From Candidatus Saccharimonadota bacterium (GTDB taxonomy: Bacteria > Patescibacteriota > Saccharimonadia > Saccharimonadales > Saccharimonadaceae), in contig JAFXKT010000002.1 in the NCBI GenBank assembly GCA_017531585.1, positions 320,203 through 384,202 of the forward strand: a DNA stretch of 64,000 bases. Direction: 5' to 3'. Both the position numbers and the translations under genes were made by a program. The notes under the pieces were generated by a model. The model searched no databases and was not told the DNA's origin. It was given only the letters and a program-made list of their open reading frames with translations. The stretch's first letter is position 1, and the number at the start of each line of letters is the position of its first letter. Shown one piece after another: positions 15,689-23,825 of the stretch.

Positions 15689-16471
15689 ATGAAGATTGCA
15701 ATTCTTGGCGCCGGCGCTTACGGACGTGCGCTTGGTAAGATCGTCTCGAATAATGGCCACGACCTAAGCTTTTTTGATCCAAACGTCGCGCCAGATGTCA
15801 GCCTAGAGCAAGCGGTAAAAGATGCTGAGGCTATCATTATCTGTATTCCTTCTAACTTCTTACCGTCTTTCCTTGAAAACTATCCAGCAAAATACAAAAA
15901 ACTACCAACCTTCCTAGCAACCAAGGGCCTTCGCGATGTACACATCTTTAAAGATTTCGATAACTTCGCCATTCTTTCTGGCCCGACTTTCGCTCAGGAA
16001 ATTATGGACGGCAAGCAATCTATGCTTACTGCCACTAATCAGCTCGCTGTAGATATTTTTGCTAACCAACAGATTGAAATCGAAATCTGCCAAGATATCC
16101 AAGGCGTTCTACTTTGTGGCTCGCTCAAAAACGCCTATGCTATCGGCGCTGGTTTTAATAGCGATAGCGAAAATGCCGTCGCAGCCCTAATCACCCGCGC
16201 TCATGCCGAAATGCGCAAATATTTGCTCGAGCACGGCGCCAACCCAGACACCGCCGAACTAGCTTGCGGTATTGGTGATCTCGTCCTCACCTGCAGTAGT
16301 GACACTTCACGCAACTATACCTGCGGCAAAAAACTTCACGCTGGCCAAAACCTCGACGATATCCTAACCGAGCTGCAGACCGTCGAAGGCATCAATGCCT
16401 TGCATGAGCTCGACGTAAACGAAGACTATCCACTCCTACTCCATATCGCAAGAATAGCTGGACTAAAATAA
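15689..16471 (+). CDS. gpsA: Compact NAD(P)-dependent glycerol-3-phosphate dehydrogenase
   Basis: A 260-residue protein with N-terminal Rossmann motif ILGAGAYGRALG, the NAD-domain strand AIIICIPSNF, the SGPTFAQEI block and the substrate-domain Lys in GSLKNAYAIGAGF, followed by GIGDLVLTC, all GpsA hallmarks. It is some 60-70 residues shorter than the usual enzyme (about 330), with trimmed loops and a short C-terminus, but key residues are kept. It would make sn-glycerol 3-phosphate for lipids. A CTAAACT box six bases before the ATG suggests a leaderless start. Confidence 0.88.
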   Translation: MKIAILGAGAYGRALGKIVSNNGHDLSFFDPNVAPDVSLEQAVKDAEAIIICIPSNFLPSFLENYPAKYKKLPTFLATKGLRDVHIFKDFDNFAILSGPTFAQEIMDGKQSMLTATNQLAVDIFANQQIEIEICQDIQGVLLCGSLKNAYAIGAGFNSDSENAVAALITRAHAEMRKYLLEHGANPDTAELACGIGDLVLTCSSDTSRNYTCGKKLHAGQNLDDILTELQTVEGINALHELDVNEDYPLLLHIARIAGLK

Positions 16472-16481
16472 GACAAAAAAA

Positions 16482-16510
16482 GAAGGCGACACAAAACGTG
16501 CCGCCTTTTT
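16482..16510 (+). terminator. Terminator after gpsA
   Basis: AAGGCGACAC and GTGCCGCCTT pair with one mismatch around AAAAC, followed by TTTT. Confidence 0.82.
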
Positions 16511-16537
16511 GAAGGAATCTTTTTACTTTAGACAAAA

Positions 16538-17749
16538 TTAGGGAAGCAGAGCGTCCATAATCGGCCTCAGATATTCTGCGCCGTCTCCGACCAGGATATC
16601 ACACTCGCTCTCTTTGGAAGCCAGAACAAAGAAACGAACCAGAGCAGCAACGTCGTAGTTTGTAAGCTCAATGCAATTGCTGTTGCAATGACGCTTGAGT
16701 CTATCCGCCCACTCGATACTCTGAAAAACCTCACGCTCTGTCATAGGACGCAGATCATCATCGACGAGATCATGCTTGACGTTATGAGTAGTCAAAACAA
16801 CGCCCTCCTCGAATGGCCAGAATATAAACAGCGGCTTCTTGTATTCATGGTTTTCAGCCTCGAGAACCCTGATCTGTTCATACAGCTTGTCTTTTTCTGC
16901 CTCCAGCGTAGGAACTTCGAGACGAAGAGTATCGGCCGCCTTTACAAGAGCTTCGGATTCTGCAGTCAATCTTTCAATCTTGACCTTAACGCCTTCACGC
17001 TCTTTTTCCTTTGCGGCGATTTCGGCGAGCATTTCCTCGTGCTTCTTTTCCATAGCTTCACGGCGCTTACCAGAATAATCCTTCATAGAATTCTTATACT
17101 GACGCGCCTTGTCTGTGAGCTTGGCAATTTTCTGAGGAAGATGCCATTCGTAGTTCTCGCGGCAGCGATCAATTCTTCCAGCAAGCTCGCTATGACGAGA
17201 AACAGTAGCTTTGATTTCCTCAGTGAGTTTATTGATTCTTGCCAAAAGCTTTTTTATGCTTTCCTTTAGATCCTCGATCTGAGCCTGATTGATCTTGATC
17301 AGCTTACCCTCAAGCTCGAAACGCTCAGCAAACATCAACCGAAGCTGCTTCTCACGAATACGAGTCATGATTACAGCGCAAAGATCTTTATCCTGATCAG
17401 CAAACTCGAAATCGTCCTCTTCGCCGTTCATTAACTTCTCGAAATGTTTCATCATCTCGTCAGTCAAACGGTCAGCCATAGAGTCGATAATCGCATCGCG
17501 AACATCAGCATTGTTCATCAGCTGAGAAAACGGGATCTTAATAGTAGCAATCGTTGCCTCTACAGGTTCTGCAACCGGAGCACCTATGCTCTTGCTCGGG
17601 ATACAGATTGTTTCGGTCGAAATATCAACGCCTTTTACGGCCATTGTTCTCTCGGGCTTCTTCTTTGTCTTGGTTGTAGTAGTGCTAGTTCCTTTTGTGG
17701 TTTCAGGAGCAGCAACGGGCTGAGACTGCTTGGAAATTTTTACTCTCAT
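16538..17749 (-). CDS. Coiled-coil protein of unknown function
   Basis: A 403-residue cytoplasmic protein: Thr/Lys-rich low-complexity N-terminus (1-35), a small domain (about 60-150), a long coiled coil (about 155-305, heptads rich in Lys, Glu, Leu), and a C-terminal domain with FIFWPFEEGVVLTTHNVKHD and LTNYDVAALVRFF. No family was recognised. AGGAGGT seven bases before the ATG sets the start, and the leader is about 125 bases from a TATAAT box, so it belongs to the Shine-Dalgarno gene class of this window. Confidence 0.8.
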   Translation of the reverse strand: MRVKISKQSQPVAAPETTKGTSTTTTKTKKKPERTMAVKGVDISTETICIPSKSIGAPVAEPVEATIATIKIPFSQLMNNADVRDAIIDSMADRLTDEMMKHFEKLMNGEEDDFEFADQDKDLCAVIMTRIREKQLRLMFAERFELEGKLIKINQAQIEDLKESIKKLLARINKLTEEIKATVSRHSELAGRIDRCRENYEWHLPQKIAKLTDKARQYKNSMKDYSGKRREAMEKKHEEMLAEIAAKEKEREGVKVKIERLTAESEALVKAADTLRLEVPTLEAEKDKLYEQIRVLEAENHEYKKPLFIFWPFEEGVVLTTHNVKHDLVDDDLRPMTEREVFQSIEWADRLKRHCNSNCIELTNYDVAALVRFFVLASKESECDILVGDGAEYLRPIMDALLP

Positions 17750-17823
17750 AAGTAGACCTCCTCAGAGTGAATTCGCGCCTCAAAAACCTATACTAAAGTA
17801 AAAGATTTTAAAGAACGCATGTC

Positions 17824-17837
17824 GGATACATGTATCC
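17824..17837. promoter_or_regulatory. Perfect 14-base palindrome in the coiled-coil gene leader
   Basis: GGATACATGTATCC is a perfect palindrome about 40 bases downstream of the reverse-strand TATAAT box at about 17870 and about 75 bases before the start codon. It could be an operator or a leader hairpin. Confidence 0.4.
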
Positions 17838-17942
17838 AAAAAGCATACTAGATGCCTTCCAGAATCCATATATTATATCATATTTTTTTCAAAAAAGCAA
17901 AAGCAATACCGCATCTATCCCTCATCTTGCTATAATCTTCTT

Positions 17943-20900
17943 ATGGAATTCGACAAGGCATATAATCATCTCAACGAAAACCAGCGCGCAGCTGTAGATC
18001 ATATCGACGGACCACTTCTCGTAATTGCAGGTCCAGGCACGGGCAAAACCCAGCTCCTATCCGTTCGCGTCGCTAATATCCTTAAACAAACCGATGCCAA
18101 TCCAGAAAACATTCTTTGTCTAACCTTTACCGAGACAGGTGCCAGCAACATGCGTCATCGTCTTGCAGATTTTATTGGCCCAGAAGCCTATAAGGTCCAG
18201 ATTCAGACCTATCATGCCTTCGGTTCGTATATTTTACAGGAACACCGCCCAGATCTTAATGCCGCCATCGATGATCTTGAACGTTTTACCTTGATTCGAA
18301 AAATCCAGGCCAACCTTCCAGCTATGGATATCTTGCGCCCAGATTACTTTACGCCACATATCATTAGTGCCATTTCTGAGCTCAAGGCTGCCGCACTTAC
18401 TCCTAATGACCTCCGCAAAATCGTTCAGCGTAACGAAGTAGACAACGGTCTGATTTATTCCGCCATCAGCGAAAAACTCCAGGAAACCAAAGGTCTTCGT
18501 TATCCAAAATCTACTGCCAAATATACCGAAATCCTCGAAGCCCTGCAGAGCTTTATTAATCGCCCAGACAATCAAAAACCAATCCTTGGCAAGGTTGAAC
18601 CTGTCGCAAATATCTACTACCGAGAACTCGCCGAAGCTTTGCTTGCCGAAGAGAATAGCGAGAAACCAAGCAGCAAGCTTCCAGGCAAATGGCGCGAAAA
18701 GTTCTTCAAGAAAAACAAGCAGGGCGAATTTGTCTTTGGCGACGATATCGCAAACAAAAAGCTTCTGAGCCTTGCAGGCATTATGGAGCAATACCAGGCA
18801 CATCTCGACGCCGAAGGCCTCTTCGACTACGACGATATGATTCTGAATGCCATCAATCTCCTAGAGACCGACGACGAGATTCGTTACAATGCCCAGGAAC
18901 GCTTCCAGTATATCCTTCTTGATGAGTTTCAGGATACAAACGACGCACAGGCAAAGCTAGTTAGCCTCCTTACAGATAACCCAAGCAACGAAGGTCGTCC
19001 AAATATTATGGCAGTCGGCGACGACGATCAGGCCATCTACGGCTTCCAGGGCGCCAACACTTCCAACTTCTTTGATTTTGATGCCAAATACCATCCAAAA
19101 CAAATCTTCCTAACCAAGAACTATCGCTCCAGCGAGCCAATCCTCGAGTTCGCTCATAATGTTATCGAGCAGGGCGCAGACCGCTTCTGTAAATCTCCGA
19201 GCGTCAATATCGACAAGCATATTACTGCCGAAAATCCGCCAGAGAAGACCAGCATCGAGCTCCGTAGCTTTAAATCCTACCAGAGCGAGTATTCGTATAT
19301 CGCTGCCGAAATCCATCGTCTCATGAGCGAAGGCGTTCCAGGAAGCAAAATCTCCATCATTGCGCCAAAGCACAAATATTTGGTCTCGATTTTGCCATAT
19401 CTCCATGCCATGAATATTCCTATCTCTTATACGCGCCGAGATAATATTCTAGAAGACGCCGAAGTCAGCGAAACGATCAACTGCGCCAAACTCGTAAATA
19501 CTCTAGCTACCGGAGACATGCGCAAGGCCGACCCTTATTGTTTCAGAGCTATCAGCTTGCCGTACTGGAATCTCAAGAACGCCACCATCGTAAACCTACT
19601 TCATGACGCCAGAGAAAAGCGCCAAAGCATTTTTGATACCATTTACTCCAACAAGGATGACGCCGACGCAGAAAATCTTAAGCTTCACGAATTCGCAGAC
19701 TTCTTTATGGAACTCGCCAAGAAAGCCACAGATTACAGCGCCGAAAGCATCATCGCAAAAATCTGCAACATCATTATTAATGAAAAAGACGACCTAGCTC
19801 TCTTTAGCAAACTCAACACCCTCCGCGAGATTATCGGCAAGAAAGCTTCACGCGGCAACCACAAGTTCTCGGTCGAAGATTTCTGCAACTATATCGATGC
19901 ATACAATTCTGCCGAGCTTCAGATTGTAGACAGCTCACCATATAGTGAATCCGACGAGGCCGTCGTCCTTCAGACCGTCCACAGCTCCAAGGGTCTAGAA
20001 TACGAAGCCGTATTCCTAATCGCCGCAGACAACAAAAACTGGTCCGATGCAGGTGGTAACCGCGATCTTATCAAGCTACCACGCAACCTTGCCTTCGTTC
20101 GCCACACCGGCGATACAGCCGACGAAAAAATCCGCGTCTTCTTTGTTGCTATCACTCGCGCTAAAGCCAAGCTATATCTCACCTATAGTCTTTCAGATTT
20201 TGCTGGCCACGAAGCCGACCGTCTCAAATTCCTGGACATCCGCGAAGACACTAATCCAAACACGGGCGAAAAGGGCTACTTCAGCAAGATTATTCCAGAA
20301 CCATTCAACTTCGAACTCCAAGGCGAGAGCGAAGATTTGAACCCAGAAGATTTCGCGCCAAACCGCTGGTTCGACGATTACATTCCAAGTGACGAAACCA
20401 AGAAAAATCTCTTGAAGCCTTATGTTGAGCACTTCAGGCTTACCCCAACTGGTCTAAATACTTTTGTCGACCTAAGATACAACGGCCCAGAAGCCTTCTT
20501 GCGCAGATTTATTATTGGCGAGCCTAGCGAAGCAAACTTCAGTGCAGATTACGGCACGCTCATCCATGATGTTATGGATCAGCTCAATCGCCAAAAGCTC
20601 AGCAACGAAGACGCTTTGAATCTCTTCAAGTCTAAAGTCGCCGATGCCGACGCCACAGATAAGGAGAAAGACGATCTATTGCAACGCGGCGAGCAAGAGC
20701 TATCTCGCTTCCTTGAGGAACGCGGAGATTACCTGCGCAGCGTCAAAGCTGAGTCCGAGCGCAGCTTTTCGAGCGAAGGTATCGTTCTTGGCGAAGTTCC
20801 GCTCACGGGTAAAATCGACCGCATCGAGATTAACGAAGAAGAGAAGACAATCACGGTTGCGGACTACAAAACCGGCACGCCAAAATCCAAATGGGGCACC

Positions 20901-21203
20901 GCCGACAGTACTTTCACTTACAAAATCCAGCTTTATTTCTATAAGTTCCTCATCGAAAACTGCCGCGCCTACCAAAATTACAAGGTTACCAAGGGCCGCA
21001 TTGATTATATCCCTGCCGATTCCGACGGAGATATCGTGCCGCTAGAGCTCAACTTCAAAGATACCGAAGCAGAACAAATCAAAAAACTCATCCAGGTTGT
21101 TTACAAACACATCAAATCCCTAGACTTCCCAGACACAAGCGAAGCCAACAAAAACAGCAACCCAACCAAAGCTTTCTTTGATCAGCTCCTTAGCGAAGAG
21201 TAA
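17943..21203 (+). CDS. UvrD-like superfamily 1 helicase fused to a RecB-type nuclease
   Basis: A 1086-residue protein. The helicase part has Q motif NENQRAAVDH, Walker A AGPGTGKTQ (about 30), LTFTETGA, motif II LDEFQDTN, motif III VGDDDQAIYGFQGA, motif IV NYRSSEPIL, motif V VHSSKGLEYEAVF and motif VI VAITRAKA. The C-terminal part (about 820-1086) has a PD-(D/E)xK nuclease pattern: GTLIHDVMD, LTGKIDRIE and ADYKTG with KIQLYFYKFL, as in RecB/AddB/AdnB. It likely processes DNA ends in recombination. TATAAT lies seven bases before the ATG, indicating leaderless expression. Confidence 0.92.
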   Translation: MEFDKAYNHLNENQRAAVDHIDGPLLVIAGPGTGKTQLLSVRVANILKQTDANPENILCLTFTETGASNMRHRLADFIGPEAYKVQIQTYHAFGSYILQEHRPDLNAAIDDLERFTLIRKIQANLPAMDILRPDYFTPHIISAISELKAAALTPNDLRKIVQRNEVDNGLIYSAISEKLQETKGLRYPKSTAKYTEILEALQSFINRPDNQKPILGKVEPVANIYYRELAEALLAEENSEKPSSKLPGKWREKFFKKNKQGEFVFGDDIANKKLLSLAGIMEQYQAHLDAEGLFDYDDMILNAINLLETDDEIRYNAQERFQYILLDEFQDTNDAQAKLVSLLTDNPSNEGRPNIMAVGDDDQAIYGFQGANTSNFFDFDAKYHPKQIFLTKNYRSSEPILEFAHNVIEQGADRFCKSPSVNIDKHITAENPPEKTSIELRSFKSYQSEYSYIAAEIHRLMSEGVPGSKISIIAPKHKYLVSILPYLHAMNIPISYTRRDNILEDAEVSETINCAKLVNTLATGDMRKADPYCFRAISLPYWNLKNATIVNLLHDAREKRQSIFDTIYSNKDDADAENLKLHEFADFFMELAKKATDYSAESIIAKICNIIINEKDDLALFSKLNTLREIIGKKASRGNHKFSVEDFCNYIDAYNSAELQIVDSSPYSESDEAVVLQTVHSSKGLEYEAVFLIAADNKNWSDAGGNRDLIKLPRNLAFVRHTGDTADEKIRVFFVAITRAKAKLYLTYSLSDFAGHEADRLKFLDIREDTNPNTGEKGYFSKIIPEPFNFELQGESEDLNPEDFAPNRWFDDYIPSDETKKNLLKPYVEHFRLTPTGLNTFVDLRYNGPEAFLRRFIIGEPSEANFSADYGTLIHDVMDQLNRQKLSNEDALNLFKSKVADADATDKEKDDLLQRGEQELSRFLEERGDYLRSVKAESERSFSSEGIVLGEVPLTGKIDRIEINEEEKTITVADYKTGTPKSKWGTADSTFTYKIQLYFYKFLIENCRAYQNYKVTKGRIDYIPADSDGDIVPLELNFKDTEAEQIKKLIQVVYKHIKSLDFPDTSEANKNSNPTKAFFDQLLSEE

Positions 21204-21213
21204 ACATAGACAG

Positions 21214-21362
21214 TTGACAAATCCTGCCAATTATGATACAATTCACTCAATCCGCTTCTGGGCAATAGCCTAGAAGTGAGTCCACCCCAAAAGGAGGTGA
21301 TTCCCATGACTGCATTCAATTTTGTTTGAGGCAGTAAGTTCTTTTAGAAGGAGGTGAATTGT
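21214..21362 (+). promoter_or_regulatory. Sigma70 promoter and structured leader with micro-ORF
   Basis: TTGACA (21214-21219) and TACAAT (21237-21242) are 17 bases apart. The leader has a hairpin CTTCTGGGC-AATA-GCCTAGAAG (about 21255-21276), then CACCCC-AAAA-GGAGGTG, which can hide a very strong ribosome site, then a seven-codon ORF and a second strong site before the zinc-protein gene. Confidence 0.7.
21306..21329 (+). CDS. Leader micro-ORF MTAFNFV
   Basis: ATG follows AAAAGGAGGTGATTCCC, which contains a 12-base match to the complement of the usual 16S rRNA 3' end. The ORF has seven codons and TGA. ACTGC within the ORF can pair with GCAGT just after it. It may couple or attenuate translation of the zinc protein that starts 33 bases downstream. 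Confidence 0.45.
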   Translation: MTAFNFV

Positions 21363-21596
21363 ATGGCAGGCGATGTTTTTGATCGTTGCAATCATTGCGG
21401 CAGACTGAAATATCTGCACAATGGCTACTGTGACGACTGTGCTAGCTTCAAGGGCTCCACTAATGGAGGCTCTCTCTTCGGTTCCGGTTTTGGTTCTCGT
21501 CCTACTTGCCGTCAGTGTGGCGGTACTGGGAAGATTACACATATTTTCGGGCCTGATGAGAAGTGCAGTCGTTGCGGCGGCACCGGAAAAGAATAA
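21363..21596 (+). CDS. Small protein with DnaJ-type CxxCxGxG zinc knuckles
   Basis: A 77-residue protein with CNHC (about 9) and CDDC (about 24), a Gly/Ser linker, then CRQCGGTG (about 50) and CSRCGGTG (about 68), the knuckles of the DnaJ Cys-rich domain. There is no J domain, so it could be a zinc-binding chaperone-like or adaptor protein. The start is the ATG after AGAAGGAGGTGAATTGT; an in-frame GTG upstream lies inside that ribosome site and is rejected. It has its own promoter and terminator. Confidence 0.75.
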   Translation: MAGDVFDRCNHCGRLKYLHNGYCDDCASFKGSTNGGSLFGSGFGSRPTCRQCGGTGKITHIFGPDEKCSRCGGTGKE

Positions 21597-21627
21597 TACA
21601 CACGTCGAATCATACATTTTCGCTCAG

Positions 21628-21651
21628 GCCCCACACCTCGGGGCCTATTTT
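21628..21651 (+). terminator. Terminator of the zinc-knuckle gene
   Basis: GGCCCC-ACACCTC-GGGGCC followed by TATTTTATT. Confidence 0.85.
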
Positions 21652-21662
21652 ATTGCAAAAAA

Positions 21663-21686
21663 ATAACCACCGTTTTATGGTGGTTA
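21663..21686 (-). terminator. Terminator of the small basic gene
   Basis: ATAACCACC and GGTGGTTAT form a nine-base stem just after the stop of the small basic protein on the reverse strand. Confidence 0.65.
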
Positions 21687-21690
21687 TCTA

Positions 21691-21786
21691 TTAGCGACCG
21701 TCTTTGTGGCGAGCGTGTTTGCGCTTTTCGCTATGCTTGTGATTATTGTTGCGATTTAGCTTCGCAATCTTGATTCTCTTAGCCAT
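21691..21786 (-). CDS. 31-residue highly basic protein
   Basis: The frame encodes MAKRIKIAKLNRNN followed by HKHSEKRKHARHKDGR. It is rich in Lys, Arg and His and has the look of a ribosome-bound or RNA-binding miniprotein. On the reverse strand TTGATT and TATAGT are 17 bases apart, and the latter ends six bases before the ATG, so a leaderless transcript is expected. A terminator follows the stop. No family was firmly recognised. Confidence 0.6.
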   Translation of the reverse strand: MAKRIKIAKLNRNNNHKHSEKRKHARHKDGR

Positions 21787-21886
21787 GGATATACTATAAC
21801 ATATCTTATCTTACCAATCAAAAGCAGAGTCAAGAGAAGATAGTTTACGCTTTTGACATTTTCGCAAGCGATGTTATAATAACGCC

Positions 21887-22077
21887 AGAGAGATTTTCCA
21901 CCTCTCTTTTCTATATAGGTCCCGAACGGTTCGCGGGAAGCATCTTACGAAGGGGAGTGATTCCAATGGGCTGAGCATTTCATTGTTCTATCCCGTTAAG
22001 TATCAAATGAAAGCATTAATGATTTTATCTGATCTCACCTTTCCGGGTCGCGCCTTCTGCGGCCCGCTTTTTTGTGC
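21887..22077 (+). ncRNA. Independent structured RNA unit with a two-codon ORF
   Basis: TTGACA (21853-21858) and TATAAT (21875-21880), 16 bases apart, give a start near 21887. Hairpins follow: AGAGAG/CTCTCT and TCCCG/CGGGA. GAAGGGGAGTGATTCCA then precedes ATGGGCTGA, a Met-Gly-stop frame, in a context resembling the leader at 21290. The unit ends at a terminator GGGTCGC/GCGGCCC with TTTTTT (22047-22077). No longer ORF lies within, so it is a regulatory RNA or a decayed leader. Confidence 0.5.
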
Positions 22078-22204
22078 TAAAATATTTTTATCGAGCTATA
22101 CTTCGGTCCCTGGCTACGATTCATAAAATCCGACGCTACAGATTTGCAAAAACAAATCGCGTCAAAAATCATTATCAGATAACGCGAACTTGCGAAGGAT
22201 TTTT

Positions 22205-22492
22205 ATGAATCAAAACTCTTACTCATACAACCAAGAACCATTACACGAACCAATCGATGTCGATGCTACTTTTTCACGCCAGCTACTCGGCCATTGCAAA
22301 CCAATCGCTTTTCGCCTCCCATCGGGCAGAGAAGTAGAAATTACCGAAATCGGCCTTATTCATCCAAAATACGACGGACTAAAAACGCTTTTTGCCTTCG
22401 ACGTCACTGACGGCGCAACAGATTACCGACTCACCCTCGACACCGAAAGTCTCAACTGGTATCTAGATTACGAGGGAGATCAATATGTATAA
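22205..22492 (+). CDS. Small protein cotranscribed with a Y-family polymerase
   Basis: A 95-residue protein with a central beta-rich block FRLPSGREVEITEIGLIHP and acidic C-terminus. GAAGGA lies upstream of the ATG. It overlaps the polymerase start by eight bases, so the two are translationally coupled. Position and size recall YolD, which accompanies Y-family polymerases in Firmicutes, but the YolD sequence signature is not visible. A role as polymerase partner is inference. Confidence 0.65.
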   Translation: MNQNSYSYNQEPLHEPIDVDATFSRQLLGHCKPIAFRLPSGREVEITEIGLIHPKYDGLKTLFAFDVTDGATDYRLTLDTESLNWYLDYEGDQYV

Positions 22493-23702
22493 TCTTCCGC
22501 TTAAAACCATGTATATTGACCTCAATTCTTGCTTTGCTACCATCGAACAACAAGCCAGACCAATGCTTCGCGGTCGTCCCGTCGCCATAACGAATCGCCT
22601 CACACCAAACGCTTGTATTGTCGCCGCCAGCTATGAAGCTAAAGCTCTTGGCATCAAGGTCGGCATGCGCCGCATGGAAGCCGAAAGAATCTCAAAAGAT
22701 GTCGTTTTTGTCGAGACCGAGCCAGACAAATATATTTTCGTTCACAAAAAGCTCCGCAAGATTATGGAAGATTATGCGCCAGATGTCGTCATGAAGTCTA
22801 TCGACGAAGGCGTCTTAAATCTCGCTCTCAGCCCAGAGCACGTCCAGAACATGCCCAACCCAGAACTTGTAGCAGAGATTAAAGACAGGCTCAGAAACGA
22901 AGTCGGCAGCTATATGCGCTGCAATATCGGCATCTCTAGCAACCGCTTCCTAGCCAAGCTTGCCGCCGAACTCCACAAGCCTGACGGCTATGACGAGATT
23001 ACACCAGAAAACCAACGCGAGATTTTCAGCAAACTCAAACTCCAAGATTTACCTGGCATAAATGTTCGTATGGAGGCCAGGCTAAACGCGGTCGGTATTT
23101 TTACACCGCTCCAGTTCCTCGATACTGACGAAGAAATCCTCGTAAAGATGGTCTGCAAAAGCATTGATGGGCATAAATGGTATCAGAGGCTTCGTGGTAT
23201 CGAAGTAGACGACTGGGTTAGCGACATCAAGTCCATCGGCCGCCAATATGTTCTAGAGTCCTGCAGGCTCACTCATGAGCAAATCGAGGCTCGTGTCATT
23301 CACCTCGCCGAAGACGCCGGCATGCGATTGCGTAGCAGAGAACTATACGCGCACGGAGTTTATATCTGGGCCGTAGACTATAATGACATCCCGCTCCACA
23401 AAAATATCCTCCTAAAAGACCCAATTCATACCGATGCGGATATTATCCGCATTGCGCGCAGCCTCTTTAAAGATTTTCCAGCACCACTCCGTATTATCGG
23501 CGTCACGCTATACAAAATCCAAGACAAGCCCCAAGCCCAACTCAGTCTCGAACAGGATAAAATCGAACAAGACAATAGACTTTGCAAAGCTACAGATATT
23601 ATCAATAGACGTTTCGGCGACCGCACGATATTCTGTGCCGACTCATTTGGCACGGAACTAGTCAAAGTCAAAATCCCATTTGGTTCTACCAGATTCTTAT
23701 AA
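22485..23702 (+). CDS. Y-family (translesion) DNA polymerase
   Basis: A 405-residue polymerase of the UmuC/DinB family. The metal site is MYIDLNSCFATIEQQ near the N-terminus and the second motif is VVMKSIDEGVLNL (Asp-Glu); YEAKALGIKVGM and GISSNRFLAKLAA are also conserved, and the helix-hairpin-helix part is LQDLPGINVRMEARL. The little-finger domain lies at about 250-370. The protein ends FGSTRFL without a clear beta-clamp motif. It copies damaged DNA with low fidelity. It lies directly upstream of polA. Confidence 0.93.
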   Translation: MYNLPLKTMYIDLNSCFATIEQQARPMLRGRPVAITNRLTPNACIVAASYEAKALGIKVGMRRMEAERISKDVVFVETEPDKYIFVHKKLRKIMEDYAPDVVMKSIDEGVLNLALSPEHVQNMPNPELVAEIKDRLRNEVGSYMRCNIGISSNRFLAKLAAELHKPDGYDEITPENQREIFSKLKLQDLPGINVRMEARLNAVGIFTPLQFLDTDEEILVKMVCKSIDGHKWYQRLRGIEVDDWVSDIKSIGRQYVLESCRLTHEQIEARVIHLAEDAGMRLRSRELYAHGVYIWAVDYNDIPLHKNILLKDPIHTDADIIRIARSLFKDFPAPLRIIGVTLYKIQDKPQAQLSLEQDKIEQDNRLCKATDIINRRFGDRTIFCADSFGTELVKVKIPFGSTRFL

Positions 23703-23739
23703 ATAAACATCCGCCGGCCTAGCTGGTGAATGTTTATTG
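23702..23739 (+). terminator. Hairpin after the Y-family polymerase gene
   Basis: AATAAACATCCGCCGGC pairs with GCTGGTGAATGTTTATT through Watson-Crick and G-U pairs, but no strong T-run follows. It may protect the mRNA end or terminate weakly. Confidence 0.55.
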
Positions 23740-23763
23740 AGTCTCAAGAACCGAATCATAGAC

Positions 23764-23818
23764 GTTTATACTTTTATCTTTTAAAATGATTGATATTTTA
23801 AAAGGTAAAAGTATAAAC
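23764..23818. repeat. Inverted repeat upstream of polA
   Basis: Arms of 24 bases: GTTTATACTTTTATCTTTTA continuing AAAT, and ATTTTAAAAGGTAAAAGTAT continuing AAAC. Only one position is a G-U type pair; the loop is seven bases. It ends eight bases before the polA ATG. Confidence 0.8.
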
Positions 23819-23825
23819 TAATCTT

